Assembly: GCA_944391055.1 (NCBI GenBank)
Contig: CALXSF010000017.1
Coordinates: 1 to 38,553 of the forward strand
Reading direction: 5' to 3'
DNA: 38,553 nucleotides
DNA from: an uncultured Kiritimatiellota bacterium
GTDB lineage: Bacteria > Verrucomicrobiota > Kiritimatiellia > RFP12 > DVOR01
The position numbers and the translations under genes were made by a program. Below the pieces are notes generated by a model. It saw only the letters and a program-made list of their open reading frames with translations, was not told the DNA's origin and made no database searches. Positions 1 to 9,000 of this stretch are shown in pieces (positions within the stretch are counted from its first letter, which is position 1; each line of letters opens with the position of its first letter).

Positions 1-490
1 GAGGAAGGTCGTCGATCATGTGCTTGGGGGCGTGGTTGCGAGGGACATCGGTGGAGGCGGGCTTGCGTTGCTTTTTCCTGTAGCGCTTGTGGGTGAGAGG
101 TCTGCCGCGCGCATCCCGAAGTTCGCCTTTGTCCATCAGGCGGTAGACGGTGCTGCGCTTGGGGAGATCTGCGTCGGGCGAAGCTTCATGAAGCGCCTTC
201 AATGCGTAGGTGACGCTTTTCTTTTCTTCATATGCCTTTGCGAAGTCCCGGGCAAAGAAGTTTGAGGCCTTGCCGCGGGGCCCTTTGTTGGCGTTGCGTC
301 TTCGGGTCTCTTCCACGGCGAATTCCGGGCTTAGGTCGAAGTACTCCCACCGTTTTTTGTCGGGAAGATACCACGTCAACCGATCGGCGGTGGTTCCTTT
401 TTTGAGGATGTATCTCACGGTTGAGGGTTTCTCTCCGATCATTCGCGCGAACGCTCGGACAGAGGGTCTGGCAACGGATTTCCGATACAT
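1..490 (-). CDS. Probable IS30-like transposase, N-terminal part (runs off the window start)
   Basis: An open frame on the minus strand continues past base 1, so only about 163 N-terminal codons are visible. I place the start at the ATG whose A is at base 490; the frame stays open further upstream, so a longer start is possible, and no clear ribosome site decides it. Residues 8-27 read as a helix-turn-helix (RPSVRAFARMIGEKPSTVRY). A second block, around residues 105-145, contains RSTVYRLMDKGEL and a basic run (KRYRKKQRKP), then NHAPKHMIDDLP just at the edge. That order (HTH, TIYxxxDxGL-like segment, basic linker, IDxRP-like motif) resembles IS30-family transposases just before their DDE catalytic core, which lies outside the window. 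GC content is lower than in the neighbouring genes, as expected for a mobile gene. It could instead be another HTH protein of similar layout. Confidence 0.5.
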   Translation of the reverse strand, partial: MYRKSVARPSVRAFARMIGEKPSTVRYILKKGTTADRLTWYLPDKKRWEYFDLSPEFAVEETRRRNANKGPRGKASNFFARDFAKAYEEKKSVTYALKALHEASPDADLPKRSTVYRLMDKGELRDARGRPLTHKRYRKKQRKPASTDVPRNHAPKHMIDDLP

Positions 491-590
491 GTTCCAATAC
501 CTAATGCACGCCTCCACGTCAACTTTTCCGTTTTTGCGAATGCACGATTCTTGCGTTCGTTGCCTGCCAGAAGAAGTGATACACTGTTGC

Positions 591-653
591 ACGTCGTCGG
601 TTCCTTTTGTGTGTGTGGCACATAGTGTGCCAAGAAAGGCCGACGACGTTTTT
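591..653 (+). terminator. Long hairpin with T-tract, possible intrinsic terminator
   Basis: Outer arms ACGTCGTCGG (591-600) and CCGACGACGT (640-649) are perfectly complementary. Inside, CCTTT (603-607) can pair with AAAGG (635-639), and TGGCACA (616-622) pairs with TGTGCCA (626-632) around a TAG loop. A TTTTT run follows on the plus strand. The form fits a terminator, but no plus-strand gene ends just upstream; it may shield the downstream operon from read-through, or be part of the mobile element's end. Confidence 0.45.
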
Positions 654-668
654 GCTTTTGGGCCGCGC

Positions 669-684
669 CGCCCCCTAGGGGGCG
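669..684. repeat. Perfect 16-bp GC-rich palindrome
   Basis: CGCCCCCTAGGGGGCG is fully self-complementary and is followed at once by a second G/C-paired block (CCCCTCCGGGG). No other copy was seen in the window. It could be an extragenic palindromic repeat, a protein-binding site, or an insertion target. Confidence 0.6.
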
Positions 685-855
685 CCCCTCCGGGGGACAG
701 GATATCGGGCTACGCCCCTCCTCCTGTTTTGGTTTGCCCAAGATCCGTCCATCTTTCCTCTTCCTTTGCTTCGGCCCTACAAGTGCGCAATTACATTGTG
801 GACGATTCGCATGGCCGGCGGGCGGGGAAGAGACTGAACGAACCACTTCTATTTG

Positions 856-864
856 TGGTATCCT
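856..864 (+). promoter_or_regulatory. Extended -10 promoter of the FHA regulator operon
   Basis: TGGTATCCT has the TGn extension plus a TATnnT hexamer (859-864) and lies about 35 nt before the chosen ATG at 899. No clear -35 box is placed 17 bp upstream. It would drive the FHA regulator - ruvA - dapF - rsmE run. Confidence 0.5.
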
Positions 865-898
865 AAGGGGGATTGATTGCAAGGAGCGAGAGCTTATC

Positions 899-2209
899 AT
901 GATGAACGATGCGGAATCGCGGACAATCGTGCTGCCGACCGTGGTGCCTTCGGGCGGGGCCGGGCAGAAGCCTCATTTGCTGGTGACGGCCGGGCCTTTG
1001 GAGGGGCGCGAGTATGTGATCGGGAAGTTCCCGTACACCATCGGCTCGGGGCTCTCGAACGATCTTTCCATCGCGGATCCGACGGTGTCGCGGCGTCATT
1101 GCGAGATCGTGTGCGACGCACGGGGCAACTTGGTCATCAACGATCTGGGCTCCACCAATGGCACGAGCATCGAGGGCGTGAAGGTCTCCTCCGCGAAACT
1201 CTCGCCGAACACGGAGGTGCAGCTGGGGCGTACGCGCCTGGTGGTGCCTTCCGTGCAGGATCGCCCGGAGCTGACGATGAGCGCGCGCGAGCAGTTCGGC
1301 CACAGCATCGGGCGGACACCGCTGATGCGCCATGTCTTCCTGTTGGCGGAGCAGGCCGCGGGATGCGACAGCCCGGTGCTGATCTTAGGCGAGTCGGGGA
1401 CGGGCAAGGAGGAGCTGGCGGGGGACATCCACGGGGAGTCGGCCCGGGCGGAGGCGCCGTTCATCGTTTTGGACTGCAACGGTTTCGACACGTTGGAGCA
1501 GGCCAAGCGGGAGCTTTTCGGCGACGCGCAGACGCGCGGGGCGTTGGATTTGGCCAGCGGGGGGACGCTGTTCGTGGATTCGATCGCGCGTCTGCCGGCG
1601 GACGTCCAGCCGTTGCTGCTGCGGGCGGTGGAGACGCGGCGGGACGTGCGCTTCATCGCGGCGACGAAGGAGAACCTCGGGGATCTGGCGCGGGCGGGCT
1701 CCTTCTATCAGCCGCTCTTCTACGCGCTCGGGGTGATCGTGATCGAGTTGCCGGCGCTTCGTCGGCGCCGGGACGACATCCCGCTCCTGCTGCGTTCCAT
1801 CGCGGAGCGGTTGAAGGTGGGCGAGGCGCTTCGGGCGTGGTGCGAGCAGCCCTCGACGATCGCCTTCCTGCGGCGCTACAATTGGCCGGGGAACATCCGC
1901 GAGCTGCACTCGATGGTGGAGCGGTTGGAGGCGTTGGGGCGGATCCCGGCGGATTTGGGGGCCTTCCTTCAGGGGCCGGGGCGGCTGGAGGCGGAGGAGG
2001 GGGCCGAGGGGCAGCCCTTCCAGGTCTCGGCGGACAGGCCGTTCAAGGACATGAAGAATGAGCTGATTGAGGAGTTCGAGCGGAAGTATCTGAGCGACCT
2101 TCTGGCGCGCAACGCGCAGAACATCTCGCAGTCGGCGCGGTCGGCTGGGATCGAGCGCGCGTATCTGCAGCGCCTCATCCGCAAATACGGCATGCGGAAC
2201 AGCGATTGA
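899..2209 (+). CDS. FHA domain plus sigma-54-activator-type AAA+ regulator that lacks the GAFTGA loop
   Basis: 436 aa. Residues about 25-110 form an FHA phosphothreonine-binding domain (GSGLSNDLSIADPTVSRRHC, then NDLGSTNGT). Residues about 140-360 resemble the AAA+ core of sigma-54 activators: Walker A GESGTGKE at 164-171, ELFGD near 205, and a C-terminal RRRRDDIPLL...YNWPGNIREL block. The C-terminus (about 401-436) is a Fis-type helix-turn-helix (NISQSARSAGIERAYLQRLI). The segment that should carry GAFTGA, the loop that contacts sigma-54, is replaced by a short DAQTRGALDLA, and Walker B reads FVDS (225-228) instead of F(L/V)DE, so the catalytic glutamate is missing. It may bind ATP and DNA, but classical sigma-54 activation is unlikely. 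I start at the first of two adjacent ATGs; AAGGAG lies 12 nt upstream. An in-frame upstream extension exists but is not family-like. ruvA follows after 13 nt. Confidence 0.85.
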   Translation: MMNDAESRTIVLPTVVPSGGAGQKPHLLVTAGPLEGREYVIGKFPYTIGSGLSNDLSIADPTVSRRHCEIVCDARGNLVINDLGSTNGTSIEGVKVSSAKLSPNTEVQLGRTRLVVPSVQDRPELTMSAREQFGHSIGRTPLMRHVFLLAEQAAGCDSPVLILGESGTGKEELAGDIHGESARAEAPFIVLDCNGFDTLEQAKRELFGDAQTRGALDLASGGTLFVDSIARLPADVQPLLLRAVETRRDVRFIAATKENLGDLARAGSFYQPLFYALGVIVIELPALRRRRDDIPLLLRSIAERLKVGEALRAWCEQPSTIAFLRRYNWPGNIRELHSMVERLEALGRIPADLGAFLQGPGRLEAEEGAEGQPFQVSADRPFKDMKNELIEEFERKYLSDLLARNAQNISQSARSAGIERAYLQRLIRKYGMRNSD

Positions 2210-2222
2210 GAAGGGGCGCGGC

Positions 2223-2813
2223 ATGGGCTTGATCGTGCGGCTGCGGGGGACGCTGGCGGAGAAGACGCCGTCGGGGCTGGTGCTTGACTGCGGGGGGGTG
2301 GGCTATGGCGTGACGGTGCCGCTCTCGACCTTCGACCGGTTGCCGGCCGTGGGGGAGGAGGCGACGCTGCACATTTTCCACGTGGTGCGGGAGGACGACG
2401 CGTTGCTTTTCGGTTTCGCGACGGCCCAGGAGCGGCGTTTCTTCCAAGCGTTGCTGGGCATCTCCGGCATCGGGCCGAAGTTGGCGCTGGCGGTGTTGAG
2501 CGGGCTGACGGCGCGGGAGTTGGCCGCGGCCATCGCGGAGGGGGACGTGCGGCGGCTTTCCTCCATCTCGGGCGTGGGCAAGAAGACGGCCGAGCGCATC
2601 GTGATGGAGCTGCGCGACAAGGTGGATCCCATCGAGGCGATGGCGGCGAAGGGTGGGGCGGACGAGGCGGCGCCGGCGCTGCGCGACGCAATCCTCTCCC
2701 TCGTCGCGCTGGGGAACCGGGCGGAGGACGCGCGGGCGATGGCGCAGGCGGCCTTCGAGAAGCAGCCGGGAGCCTCGGTCCAGGAACTGATTCGGCTGGC
2801 GTTGCGGAAGTAA
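2223..2813 (+). CDS. ruvA: Holliday junction branch migration protein RuvA
   Basis: 196 aa, the normal RuvA length. RuvA binds four-way DNA junctions as a tetramer and loads the RuvB motor during recombinational repair. The N-terminal OB-fold region (MGLIVRLRGTL...GVGYGVTVPL) is followed by two helix-hairpin-helix motifs: GISGIGPKLALAVLSGL and SISGVGKKTAERIVMELRDK. The C-terminal segment (ALRDAILSLVALGN...) is the small domain III that contacts RuvB. AAGGGG lies just before the ATG. It sits 13 nt after the FHA regulator and 13 nt before dapF, so co-transcription is likely. ruvB and ruvC are not in this window. Confidence 0.95.
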   Translation: MGLIVRLRGTLAEKTPSGLVLDCGGVGYGVTVPLSTFDRLPAVGEEATLHIFHVVREDDALLFGFATAQERRFFQALLGISGIGPKLALAVLSGLTARELAAAIAEGDVRRLSSISGVGKKTAERIVMELRDKVDPIEAMAAKGGADEAAPALRDAILSLVALGNRAEDARAMAQAAFEKQPGASVQELIRLALRK

Positions 2814-2826
2814 AGGAGTGTGCGCG

Positions 2827-3669
2827 ATGGTGTTGCGATTCACGAAGATGCATGGCGCGGCGAACGATTTTGTGATGTTGGACGATCGCGAGGGCACCGT
2901 GCCGTGGCAGGATTACGTGCTGATGAGCCTCTTGGCCGCGCGGCGGACGGGCATCGGCTGCGAGGGGGTCATCCTGATCCAAAAGTCGAGCCGGGCCGAT
3001 TTCCGGATGCGCTTCCTGAACCCGGACGGGACGGAGGTGGATATGTGCGGCAACGGCGCGCGCTGCGCCGCGTGGTTCGCGCACAAAATCGGCGCCGCGC
3101 CGCGCGCGATGACGATGGAGACCTCCTGCGGGCTGCTCGACGCGGAGATCCTGGACGCCTGCAACGTGAAGGTGTGGATGCCCGAGGCCACCGCCCGCAG
3201 CTATGGCATGGTGGTCCATGTGGATGGCCGGCGGGTGGAGGGCGACTACATCAACACCGGCGTGCCGCACTTCGTGGTGCGGGTGGACAGCGCGGAGACG
3301 GTGGACGTGCTGGGCCTGGGCCGGGCGCTGCGTCTGCACCCGGCCTTCGCCCCGGAGGGGGTGAACGTGGATTTCGTGACCCAGCGCGACGCCGATCATC
3401 TGGGCATCCGCACCTATGAGCGCGGCGTGGAGGCCGAGAGCGGGGCCTGCGGCACGGGCGCCGTGGCCGCGGCCGTCGCCGCCGTGGAGGCGCACGCGGG
3501 GTCGCTCCCGATGTCGGTGCGCACGGGCGGGGGCTTCATCCTGACGGTCGACGCCGATTGGCGCAACAACCGCTGCACGGGGCTGACGCTTTCCGGGCCG
3601 GTGAGGGAGGTCTATCGGGGGGAGATCGACTTGGCGAGCCTGGGCAACGACCTGACGAACCTGGAATGA
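2827..3669 (+). CDS. dapF: Diaminopimelate epimerase DapF
   Basis: 280 aa, close to the usual length of about 275. DapF interconverts LL- and meso-diaminopimelate in lysine and peptidoglycan synthesis, in the cytoplasm. Both active-site cysteines of the family are present: Cys74 in DMCGNGARC and Cys208 in ESGACGTGAV. The N-terminal MHGAANDF motif is also intact. The start is the ATG at 2827 because AAGGAG (2813-2818) lies 8 nt before it; the in-frame GTG at 2818 overlaps this ribosome site. The stop overlaps the rsmE start by four bases (ATGA at 3666), so the two are probably translationally coupled. Confidence 0.95.
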   Translation: MVLRFTKMHGAANDFVMLDDREGTVPWQDYVLMSLLAARRTGIGCEGVILIQKSSRADFRMRFLNPDGTEVDMCGNGARCAAWFAHKIGAAPRAMTMETSCGLLDAEILDACNVKVWMPEATARSYGMVVHVDGRRVEGDYINTGVPHFVVRVDSAETVDVLGLGRALRLHPAFAPEGVNVDFVTQRDADHLGIRTYERGVEAESGACGTGAVAAAVAAVEAHAGSLPMSVRTGGGFILTVDADWRNNRCTGLTLSGPVREVYRGEIDLASLGNDLTNLE

Positions 3670-4397
3670 ATCTGCTTCTCTTCTCGAGCGAGGAGTGCGA
3701 GGGCGGGGTCTGCACGGTGCGCGACGCGCGCGCGGCGCATTTGCGCGACGTGTTGCGCGTGGCCCCCGGCGACCGTTTCCAGGCGGGCGTGGTGGATGGG
3801 CCCATCGGCGTGGCGACGGTGACGGAAATGGCGGAGGGCGAGGTGCGCTTCACCTTCGCGCCGGAGGGGGAGGGGCCGAAGCCGTGGTATGATTTGGTGC
3901 TGGCGCTGACGCGGCCGCGCTCGCTGCGGCGGATTCTTTCCCAGAGCGCGACGCTGGGGGTGCGCACGCTCTTTTTGGTGGGGGCCGAGAAGGTGGAGAA
4001 GAGTTATTTCAACATGCATCTGCTCCGGCCGGAGGAATATCGCCCCCTTCTGCTTGACGGCCTGATGCAGGGCAAGGCCACGGCGCTGCCGCGCGTGCGG
4101 GTGGTGCCGCGCCTGCGGGCGTTGTGGGACGAGCTCCCCGAGGAGGGGACGCGCCTGCTTGCCGACCCCGCGCCGGAGACGGGCGACTTCGCCCTCGGCC
4201 CGGGGGCGCCCGTCATCGCGATCGGCCCGGACGGCGGCTGGACGGACGCGGAGCGCGCGGCGTTCGCGGCGCATGGCTTCGCGCCGGTCTCGCTGGGGCC
4301 GCGGCCGTTGCGCACGGACACGGCGGCCATCGTGCTGCCGGCGGTGGTGGGGCACCGGTTGCATACAACAGGACGCAGGGGCCGCCAAACGCCATAA
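3666..4397 (+). CDS. rsmE: 16S rRNA (uracil-1498-N3)-methyltransferase RsmE
   Basis: 243 aa. RsmE methylates N3 of U1498 in 16S rRNA in the assembled 30S subunit, using S-adenosylmethionine. The C-terminal half carries the SPOUT trefoil-knot signature: IGPDGGWTDAE (family: GPEGG) and LGPRPLRTDTAAI (family: LGxRILRxETA). The N-terminal part is the short PUA-like domain (AAHLRDVLRVAPGDRFQAG). The start is the ATG that overlaps the dapF stop; longer in-frame extensions lie wholly within dapF. The exchange of Glu for Asp in both knot motifs is conservative. It is the last gene of the run; I see no terminator before the next gene. Confidence 0.92.
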   Translation: MNLLLFSSEECEGGVCTVRDARAAHLRDVLRVAPGDRFQAGVVDGPIGVATVTEMAEGEVRFTFAPEGEGPKPWYDLVLALTRPRSLRRILSQSATLGVRTLFLVGAEKVEKSYFNMHLLRPEEYRPLLLDGLMQGKATALPRVRVVPRLRALWDELPEEGTRLLADPAPETGDFALGPGAPVIAIGPDGGWTDAERAAFAAHGFAPVSLGPRPLRTDTAAIVLPAVVGHRLHTTGRRGRQTP

Positions 4398-4425
4398 ATC
4401 GCTTCCTTGGCCGGCGCGGACGCGT

Positions 4426-4431
4426 TATAGT
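4426..4431 (+). promoter_or_regulatory. -10 box of the GH109 gene
   Basis: TATAGT lies 52 nt before the GH109 ATG in an otherwise empty 86-bp gap. TTCCTT (4403-4408), 17 bp upstream, is a weak -35 candidate. The perfect inverted repeat at 4441-4456 starts about 10 nt downstream, over the expected transcription start. Confidence 0.45.
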
Positions 4432-4440
4432 GTCCTTCGG

Positions 4441-4456
4441 ATTGTCAGTGGACAAT
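4441..4456. promoter_or_regulatory. Inverted repeat ATTGTC-N4-GACAAT, candidate operator
   Basis: Two perfect 6-bp arms around AGTG, just downstream of the -10 of the GH109 gene. A repressor bound there would block initiation. The 10-mer ATTGTCAGTG recurs at 24618-24627, beside another small inverted repeat. Confidence 0.4.
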
Positions 4457-4483
4457 CGTGAACACACAGCAGAAGGACAAACG

Positions 4484-5944
4484 ATGAGTTTCTTTTCCAC
4501 ACGGCGAGGGTTTCTGAAGGCCTCCGGGTTGGTCGGCGCGGCCGGTCTGACCGGCGCCATCGGGTGCAAGATCCCCACGCGCAAACATGACCATGTGGGC
4601 GGGTTGGCCTGCGCGCCGCTCGAGACGGTGAAGGTTGGCGTGATTGGGCTTGGGATGCGCGGGCCGGGCGCGGTCTCGCGGCTTTCGGCGATCCCCGGCG
4701 TGCGCGTGGTGGCGCTGAGCGACCTTTTCGAGGCGCGCGTGAACAACCGCGTGAAGTGGCTGACGGATCATGGTTTCTCCGCGCCCACGAGATACTTCGG
4801 CGGCACCGAGGAGTGGAAGAAACTGGTGAAGAACCCGGAGGTCAACCTGGTCTACGTCACCAGCCCGTGGCAGATGCACGTGCCGATGGTCAAGTATGCC
4901 TTGGAGAACAAGAAGCACGTGGTCTGCGAGGTGCCGATGGTCTTCACTGTCGAGGAGTGCTGGGAGATCATCGAGCTGGCCGAGGCGAACCGCTGCCACT
5001 GCATGCTCTTGGAGAATTGCTGCTACGGCGAGAGCGAGATGCTCGCGCTGAACCTCGTGCGCAACAACGTCCTCGGCACGCTCGTCCATGGCGAGGGGGC
5101 CTACATCCACGACTTGCGCGGGCTGATGTTCGCCGGCAATGGCTATGAGGGCTTCTGGCGCCTGAAGTGGAACGCCATGCACACGGGCAACCCTTACGCC
5201 ACGCACGGCCTTGGCCCGATCTGCCAGTACATGAGCGTCGGGCGCGGCGATCAGATGCGCGTTCTCACGGCGCAGAGCTCCGGGGCGTTCGGCATGGCGG
5301 AGTACGCGGCCGCCCACAAGGCCCAGTTGGACGAGCTGAAGGCGACCAGGAAGGGCTCCAAATACGGCATGACCGACCAGCGCGCCCTTTCCGGCCCCTG
5401 GATGCGCGGCGATATGTGTACCGCTGTCATCAAAACCGAGCTGGGGCGTACCATCATGGTTCAGCACGACACCACCAGCCCCCGGCCTTATTCCCGCATC
5501 AATCTCATCAGCGGCACCAAGGGCATCCTCAAGGACTATCCGCTCCAAATCGCCCTCGACCCCGAATACAAGGCCCCGCACCTTGGCTGGTGCAACCAGG
5601 CGCAGATGAAGGAGATCCAGGCCAAGTACCGCCATCCGCTCTGGCGCGACTCCGGGGAGATCGCCAAGCGGATGGGCGGGCACGGCGGCATGGACTTCCT
5701 CATGGATCTGCGGCTTTGCTATTGCCTCCAGAACGGGCTGCCGCTGGACATCAACGTCTACGAGTCCTGCCAGTGGTCCGTCCTTGCCGAACTCACCGAG
5801 ACCTCCGTGAAGAACGACGGCGCCCCTGTCGAGGTGCCCGACTTCACCCGCGGTGCGTGGCGCGACCTCAAGCCGTTGGGCATCGAGACCGTGAACCTTG
5901 AGGTCGACAAGAATGCCAAGGCTGACAAGCAGCTGAGCGTCTGA
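4484..5944 (+). CDS. Exported GH109-type glycosidase (alpha-N-acetylgalactosaminidase family, Gfo/Idh/MocA fold)
   Basis: 486 aa. GH109 enzymes use bound NAD+ in a redox-assisted mechanism; characterised members remove terminal alpha-GalNAc, such as the blood-group A epitope. The N-terminus is a twin-arginine signal (STRRGFLKASG, residues 5-15) with Cys28 after GAIG as a possible lipid-attachment site. A Rossmann motif follows (VGVIGLGMRG, 51-60). Family blocks are clear: MLLENCCYGESEM, HDLRGLMF, THGLGPICQYM, VQHDTTSPRPYS, GHGGMDFLMD and VPDFTRGAW. The start is set by an AAGGACAAACG leader directly before the ATG and by the signal peptide; the open frame extends upstream into rsmE but makes no sense there. 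The gene stands alone with its own -10 and a palindromic candidate operator. Exact substrate is inferred from family; some Gfo/Idh/MocA relatives act on other sugars. Confidence 0.85.
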   Translation: MSFFSTRRGFLKASGLVGAAGLTGAIGCKIPTRKHDHVGGLACAPLETVKVGVIGLGMRGPGAVSRLSAIPGVRVVALSDLFEARVNNRVKWLTDHGFSAPTRYFGGTEEWKKLVKNPEVNLVYVTSPWQMHVPMVKYALENKKHVVCEVPMVFTVEECWEIIELAEANRCHCMLLENCCYGESEMLALNLVRNNVLGTLVHGEGAYIHDLRGLMFAGNGYEGFWRLKWNAMHTGNPYATHGLGPICQYMSVGRGDQMRVLTAQSSGAFGMAEYAAAHKAQLDELKATRKGSKYGMTDQRALSGPWMRGDMCTAVIKTELGRTIMVQHDTTSPRPYSRINLISGTKGILKDYPLQIALDPEYKAPHLGWCNQAQMKEIQAKYRHPLWRDSGEIAKRMGGHGGMDFLMDLRLCYCLQNGLPLDINVYESCQWSVLAELTETSVKNDGAPVEVPDFTRGAWRDLKPLGIETVNLEVDKNAKADKQLSV

Positions 5945-5965
5945 TTGCGCCTTGCGCGTGTTTTG

Positions 5966-6010
5966 GCCCCCTTGCCGCGGCTTCTGTCTCCGGCCCGGTG
6001 AGGGGGCTTT
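5966..6010 (+). terminator. Weak candidate terminator after the GH109 gene
   Basis: GCCCCC (5966-5971) can pair with GGGGGC (6002-6007), followed by only TTT. The loop is about 30 nt and GC-rich. It lies between two convergent genes, where a terminator is expected, but the form is poor. Confidence 0.25.
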
Positions 6011-6033
6011 CGCATACCCGCGCACATTCGCCG

Positions 6034-9000
6034 TCAGCGGCGGACCGTAATTCGGAAGAGGCGGGGGTTCGCTTGGGCGTCGGTGGCGAAGCGGAGCGTG
6101 ACGCCGCCATCCGCGTTAGCGGTGACGTCGATGGGTACGGCGGCGGGCCGCCCATCCTCCGGGACAAGCGCGAAGGTCGCGACGTCCTGACGGATGGGCA
6201 GCGTCCACCCCTCCGCGTCGCGCGCCGCGACCGTGACGCTGACGCCATCCGCGTCCATGGCGATGGCAGTGACGCGGAAGTCGTAGGCCACGACGATTTG
6301 GCCCTCTTCCACAAACGGCGTCAACCCCTCGAAGCAGGCGAGGGCGTCGCTGAGCGCGGCCACCGGCAGGCGCTTGCCGTCCGGGGAGCGCACGGCCACG
6401 CGATAAGGCGGCGCGAGCCCCGCGTCCTCCGCGGCTTTGAGCAGCGCGGCGACGGCCTCTTCGGAAAGAACGGTCTCCTCCTCACCGTCCGGCAGAACCA
6501 GGTCGTCGGCGCTCGGGGGCGGGAAGGGCGCCAGACGCACCGTCGGGTCGCCCAAGAGCGTCAAGGCGGTGTCCGCGGCGCCGTCCGCGAAGGCTTCGCC
6601 GACGGTCAGCCCCGGCGCGGCGATGAGGCGCCCCGCAATCGTGGCGCAGGCCGTGTGCGTCGCGCCGCTTGGGATGCCGTCCGCGGCGACCGTGAAGGGG
6701 GCCTCGTCCGCCGGCGCGACCACCGCCAACGCCCCGCCGACGGGGTTGAGCACCAACATCTCGCCCAGGCTCGGCGCGTCGGGCGTTTGGGCGGAGAAGT
6801 CGCCCACGTGCCCGGCGGGGGAGACGACAAGGGAATAAAGCGCGGGAATCGCCTCGGCCACGCATTGGCTGACCTTGGCCGTGCCAATCTGGAACGGCCC
6901 CAACGCCCGGCGGTTCGGCGCGTCCTCGGCCCACAGCAGGGCCCCATCGGTGGCGTAAATCGTGCTGACGCTGCCTCTTGGCGCGGTGGTGGAGACGAAG
7001 TCCGTGATGGAGGGGAAAGCCCTAGGATTGGCGAGCCTGAACGCCCGGTAGCGGTCGCGCAGCGCGAAAAGGGTTTGGCCGATGTTAGATTGGATGAACC
7101 ACGAGGCGTCGTCGTTTGCCGGGAATCCGTCAATTTCCTCGTAAGGCTCCGTGTTCGTGTAGCGCACGCCGGTGCCGTAGTCGCCCCCGACGAAGCCGAC
7201 GACGCCGGCGGCATGGCGGGCGCCGGCCCGCGTGAGTTTCCCCACGTAGGCATCCAGGAGCGCGGCGTCGGAATAGGTCGCGGAGGCGTTCGCGCCGGTT
7301 CTCCCCGGGTCGACCTCCGTCCCCATCAGGAGCGTCTCGCGGAGGGGAAGGCGTCCGACGCAGAAGCCCGCGAGCCTGTCGGTGGGCGGGGAGAGGGCGG
7401 GCACCTCGGCGGCGGAGGCCCCGATCAGGACGAATCGGCATCCGGCGGCGCGGACGTAATCGGCGACGGTCTGTCCTTGGGCGAGGTTGCCGGTCGCGGC
7501 GATTTTGACGTTCCAGCCCCCGCCTTCCTCCGAGGAGCGGAAGATGGCGTAACGCTCCCAGAGCCCGGCCTCTTTGCGCTCGGTGGTGGTGAGGACGAGC
7601 AGGTTGTGCTCCGGTGTGTCGGGGAGCGTCTCCGCCGACGCGCCGCCCACATAGATGGCCTCCGGGGTGGCGTGCGTGGCCACGAGGCGCAGTCCCTCTT
7701 CGCTTTGGCGGACCTCGAAGCCCTCTTCCGTGTCGAACGTGGTGTTGCCGACGTTCACGTTCCCTCGGACGATCAGCCCGGATCGCGTGCCTTCAACGCG
7801 GATGACGCCGCTGGCGGAGAAGGCGCCGGTGACGGTGATGGGCGCGTCGGCGGTCAGGCGCGCCCCGCCCGTCAGGGAGAGGCCGCCGGAGAAGACGCCG
7901 CCCTCCAGCCGCACGCCGGCGCCGACGGTGACGGGCGCGGAGACGGCGTCGTGGAAGGCCGCCGTGCCTTGGCCGGTGAGCAGGAGAGAGCCGTTTTCCG
8001 CGGCCGTGACGGGGACGCGGACGTCAAGCGTCGCGCCGTCGGAGAGGGTGATGGCGTTGACGCCGTTGCGCACCGTGAGCCGGGGTTCGTTCGCCCCGGA
8101 AAGCGGGACGACGGCGGAGTCGGCGGTGACGGAGAGCGTGGCCACGAAGAGGTCGAGGGAGCCGAAGTTACCGTCTTTGTCGCCGAGCTCAAGGCGTCCG
8201 CCCGCAAGGACGAGCGGCCGGCGGAGCGTGTCGCGGCTGGCGACGGCGAGCACGCCGCCGGGGCCGACGGTGAGGGTCCCGCCGCTTTGGCCATAGCCGG
8301 AGACGTCGCCGTTGGCGAAGAGGAGCTCGGCGCCGTTTCGGAGCGTGAGGTCGCCGGGGAAGGCGGTGGCGCTCCCGTCGCCGACCTTGGGCGGCACGTA
8401 GCGCAGGTTGGGGCCGTCGAGGGTGAGGGCGGCGCGCTGGTCGAGCGTGGCCCAGGCGCACGTGCCCTCGCCGGCGAGCGTGAGGGGCGCCAGGACGCGC
8501 AGGGCGCCGAGGCGGACGTCGCCCGAGACGGTGACGGTGGCCGCGCCCGAGACGACCACGTCGCGCCCGTTGCAGGCCTCGGTGAGGGTGGCCTCCCCGG
8601 CGAGCGTGAGCGGCTCGGGGTCGACGGGGGCGGCGAGGAAGGCGCGGAGCCCCGCCTCGTCCTTGGCCAGACTGTAAGCGAGGACGTTCCCGTCGGCGTC
8701 GAGCAGGAAGAAGGTCGCGTCGGGGCGGGCGTCGATCTCGGGGAAGGGCGCGTCCAAGCGCGGGTCGGCATAGAGGAGCGTCAGGCCCTCCACGCGGCGG
8801 AAACTGGCCTTGAGGTCGGGCGATTCGCTGTTGAGGCAGAGAATCCTCGAGCCGGCCGCGGCGGCCGTCGCGGAGGCGAGGTCGGCGTGGATGACGGGCT
8901 GCGCGCCCTCGCCGGCGACCGTGAGGGTAACGGTGTTGTCCCGGACGAGCGCGCGCAGGTCGCCAATCGCCATGCGCGGGACGCCCCCGGTGTAGGTGTT

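Larger units (their letters stand above)
491..898. other. Gene-free stretch with hairpins between the transposase-like gene and the FHA regulator
   Basis: No convincing gene is seen here. The stretch holds a long imperfect hairpin followed by five T (591-653), a 16-bp GC palindrome (669-684), a weaker 6-bp inverted pair ACAGGA/TCCTGT (697-702 and 722-727) followed by T, and the promoter of the downstream regulator (856-864). The cluster of palindromes next to a probable IS30-like element is suggestive, because members of that family often insert beside palindromic or terminator-like targets. I could not identify the terminal inverted repeats of the element. Confidence 0.5.

Noticed and set aside
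591..649. The hairpin as a riboswitch for the FHA operon
   Set aside because: It lies more than 200 nt upstream of the likely promoter of that operon, so it should not be in the transcript.
734..898. N-terminal extension of the FHA regulator by 55 residues
   Set aside because: It runs through the promoter and non-coding stretch, has no FHA-like sequence, and the ATG at 899 has AAGGAG upstream.
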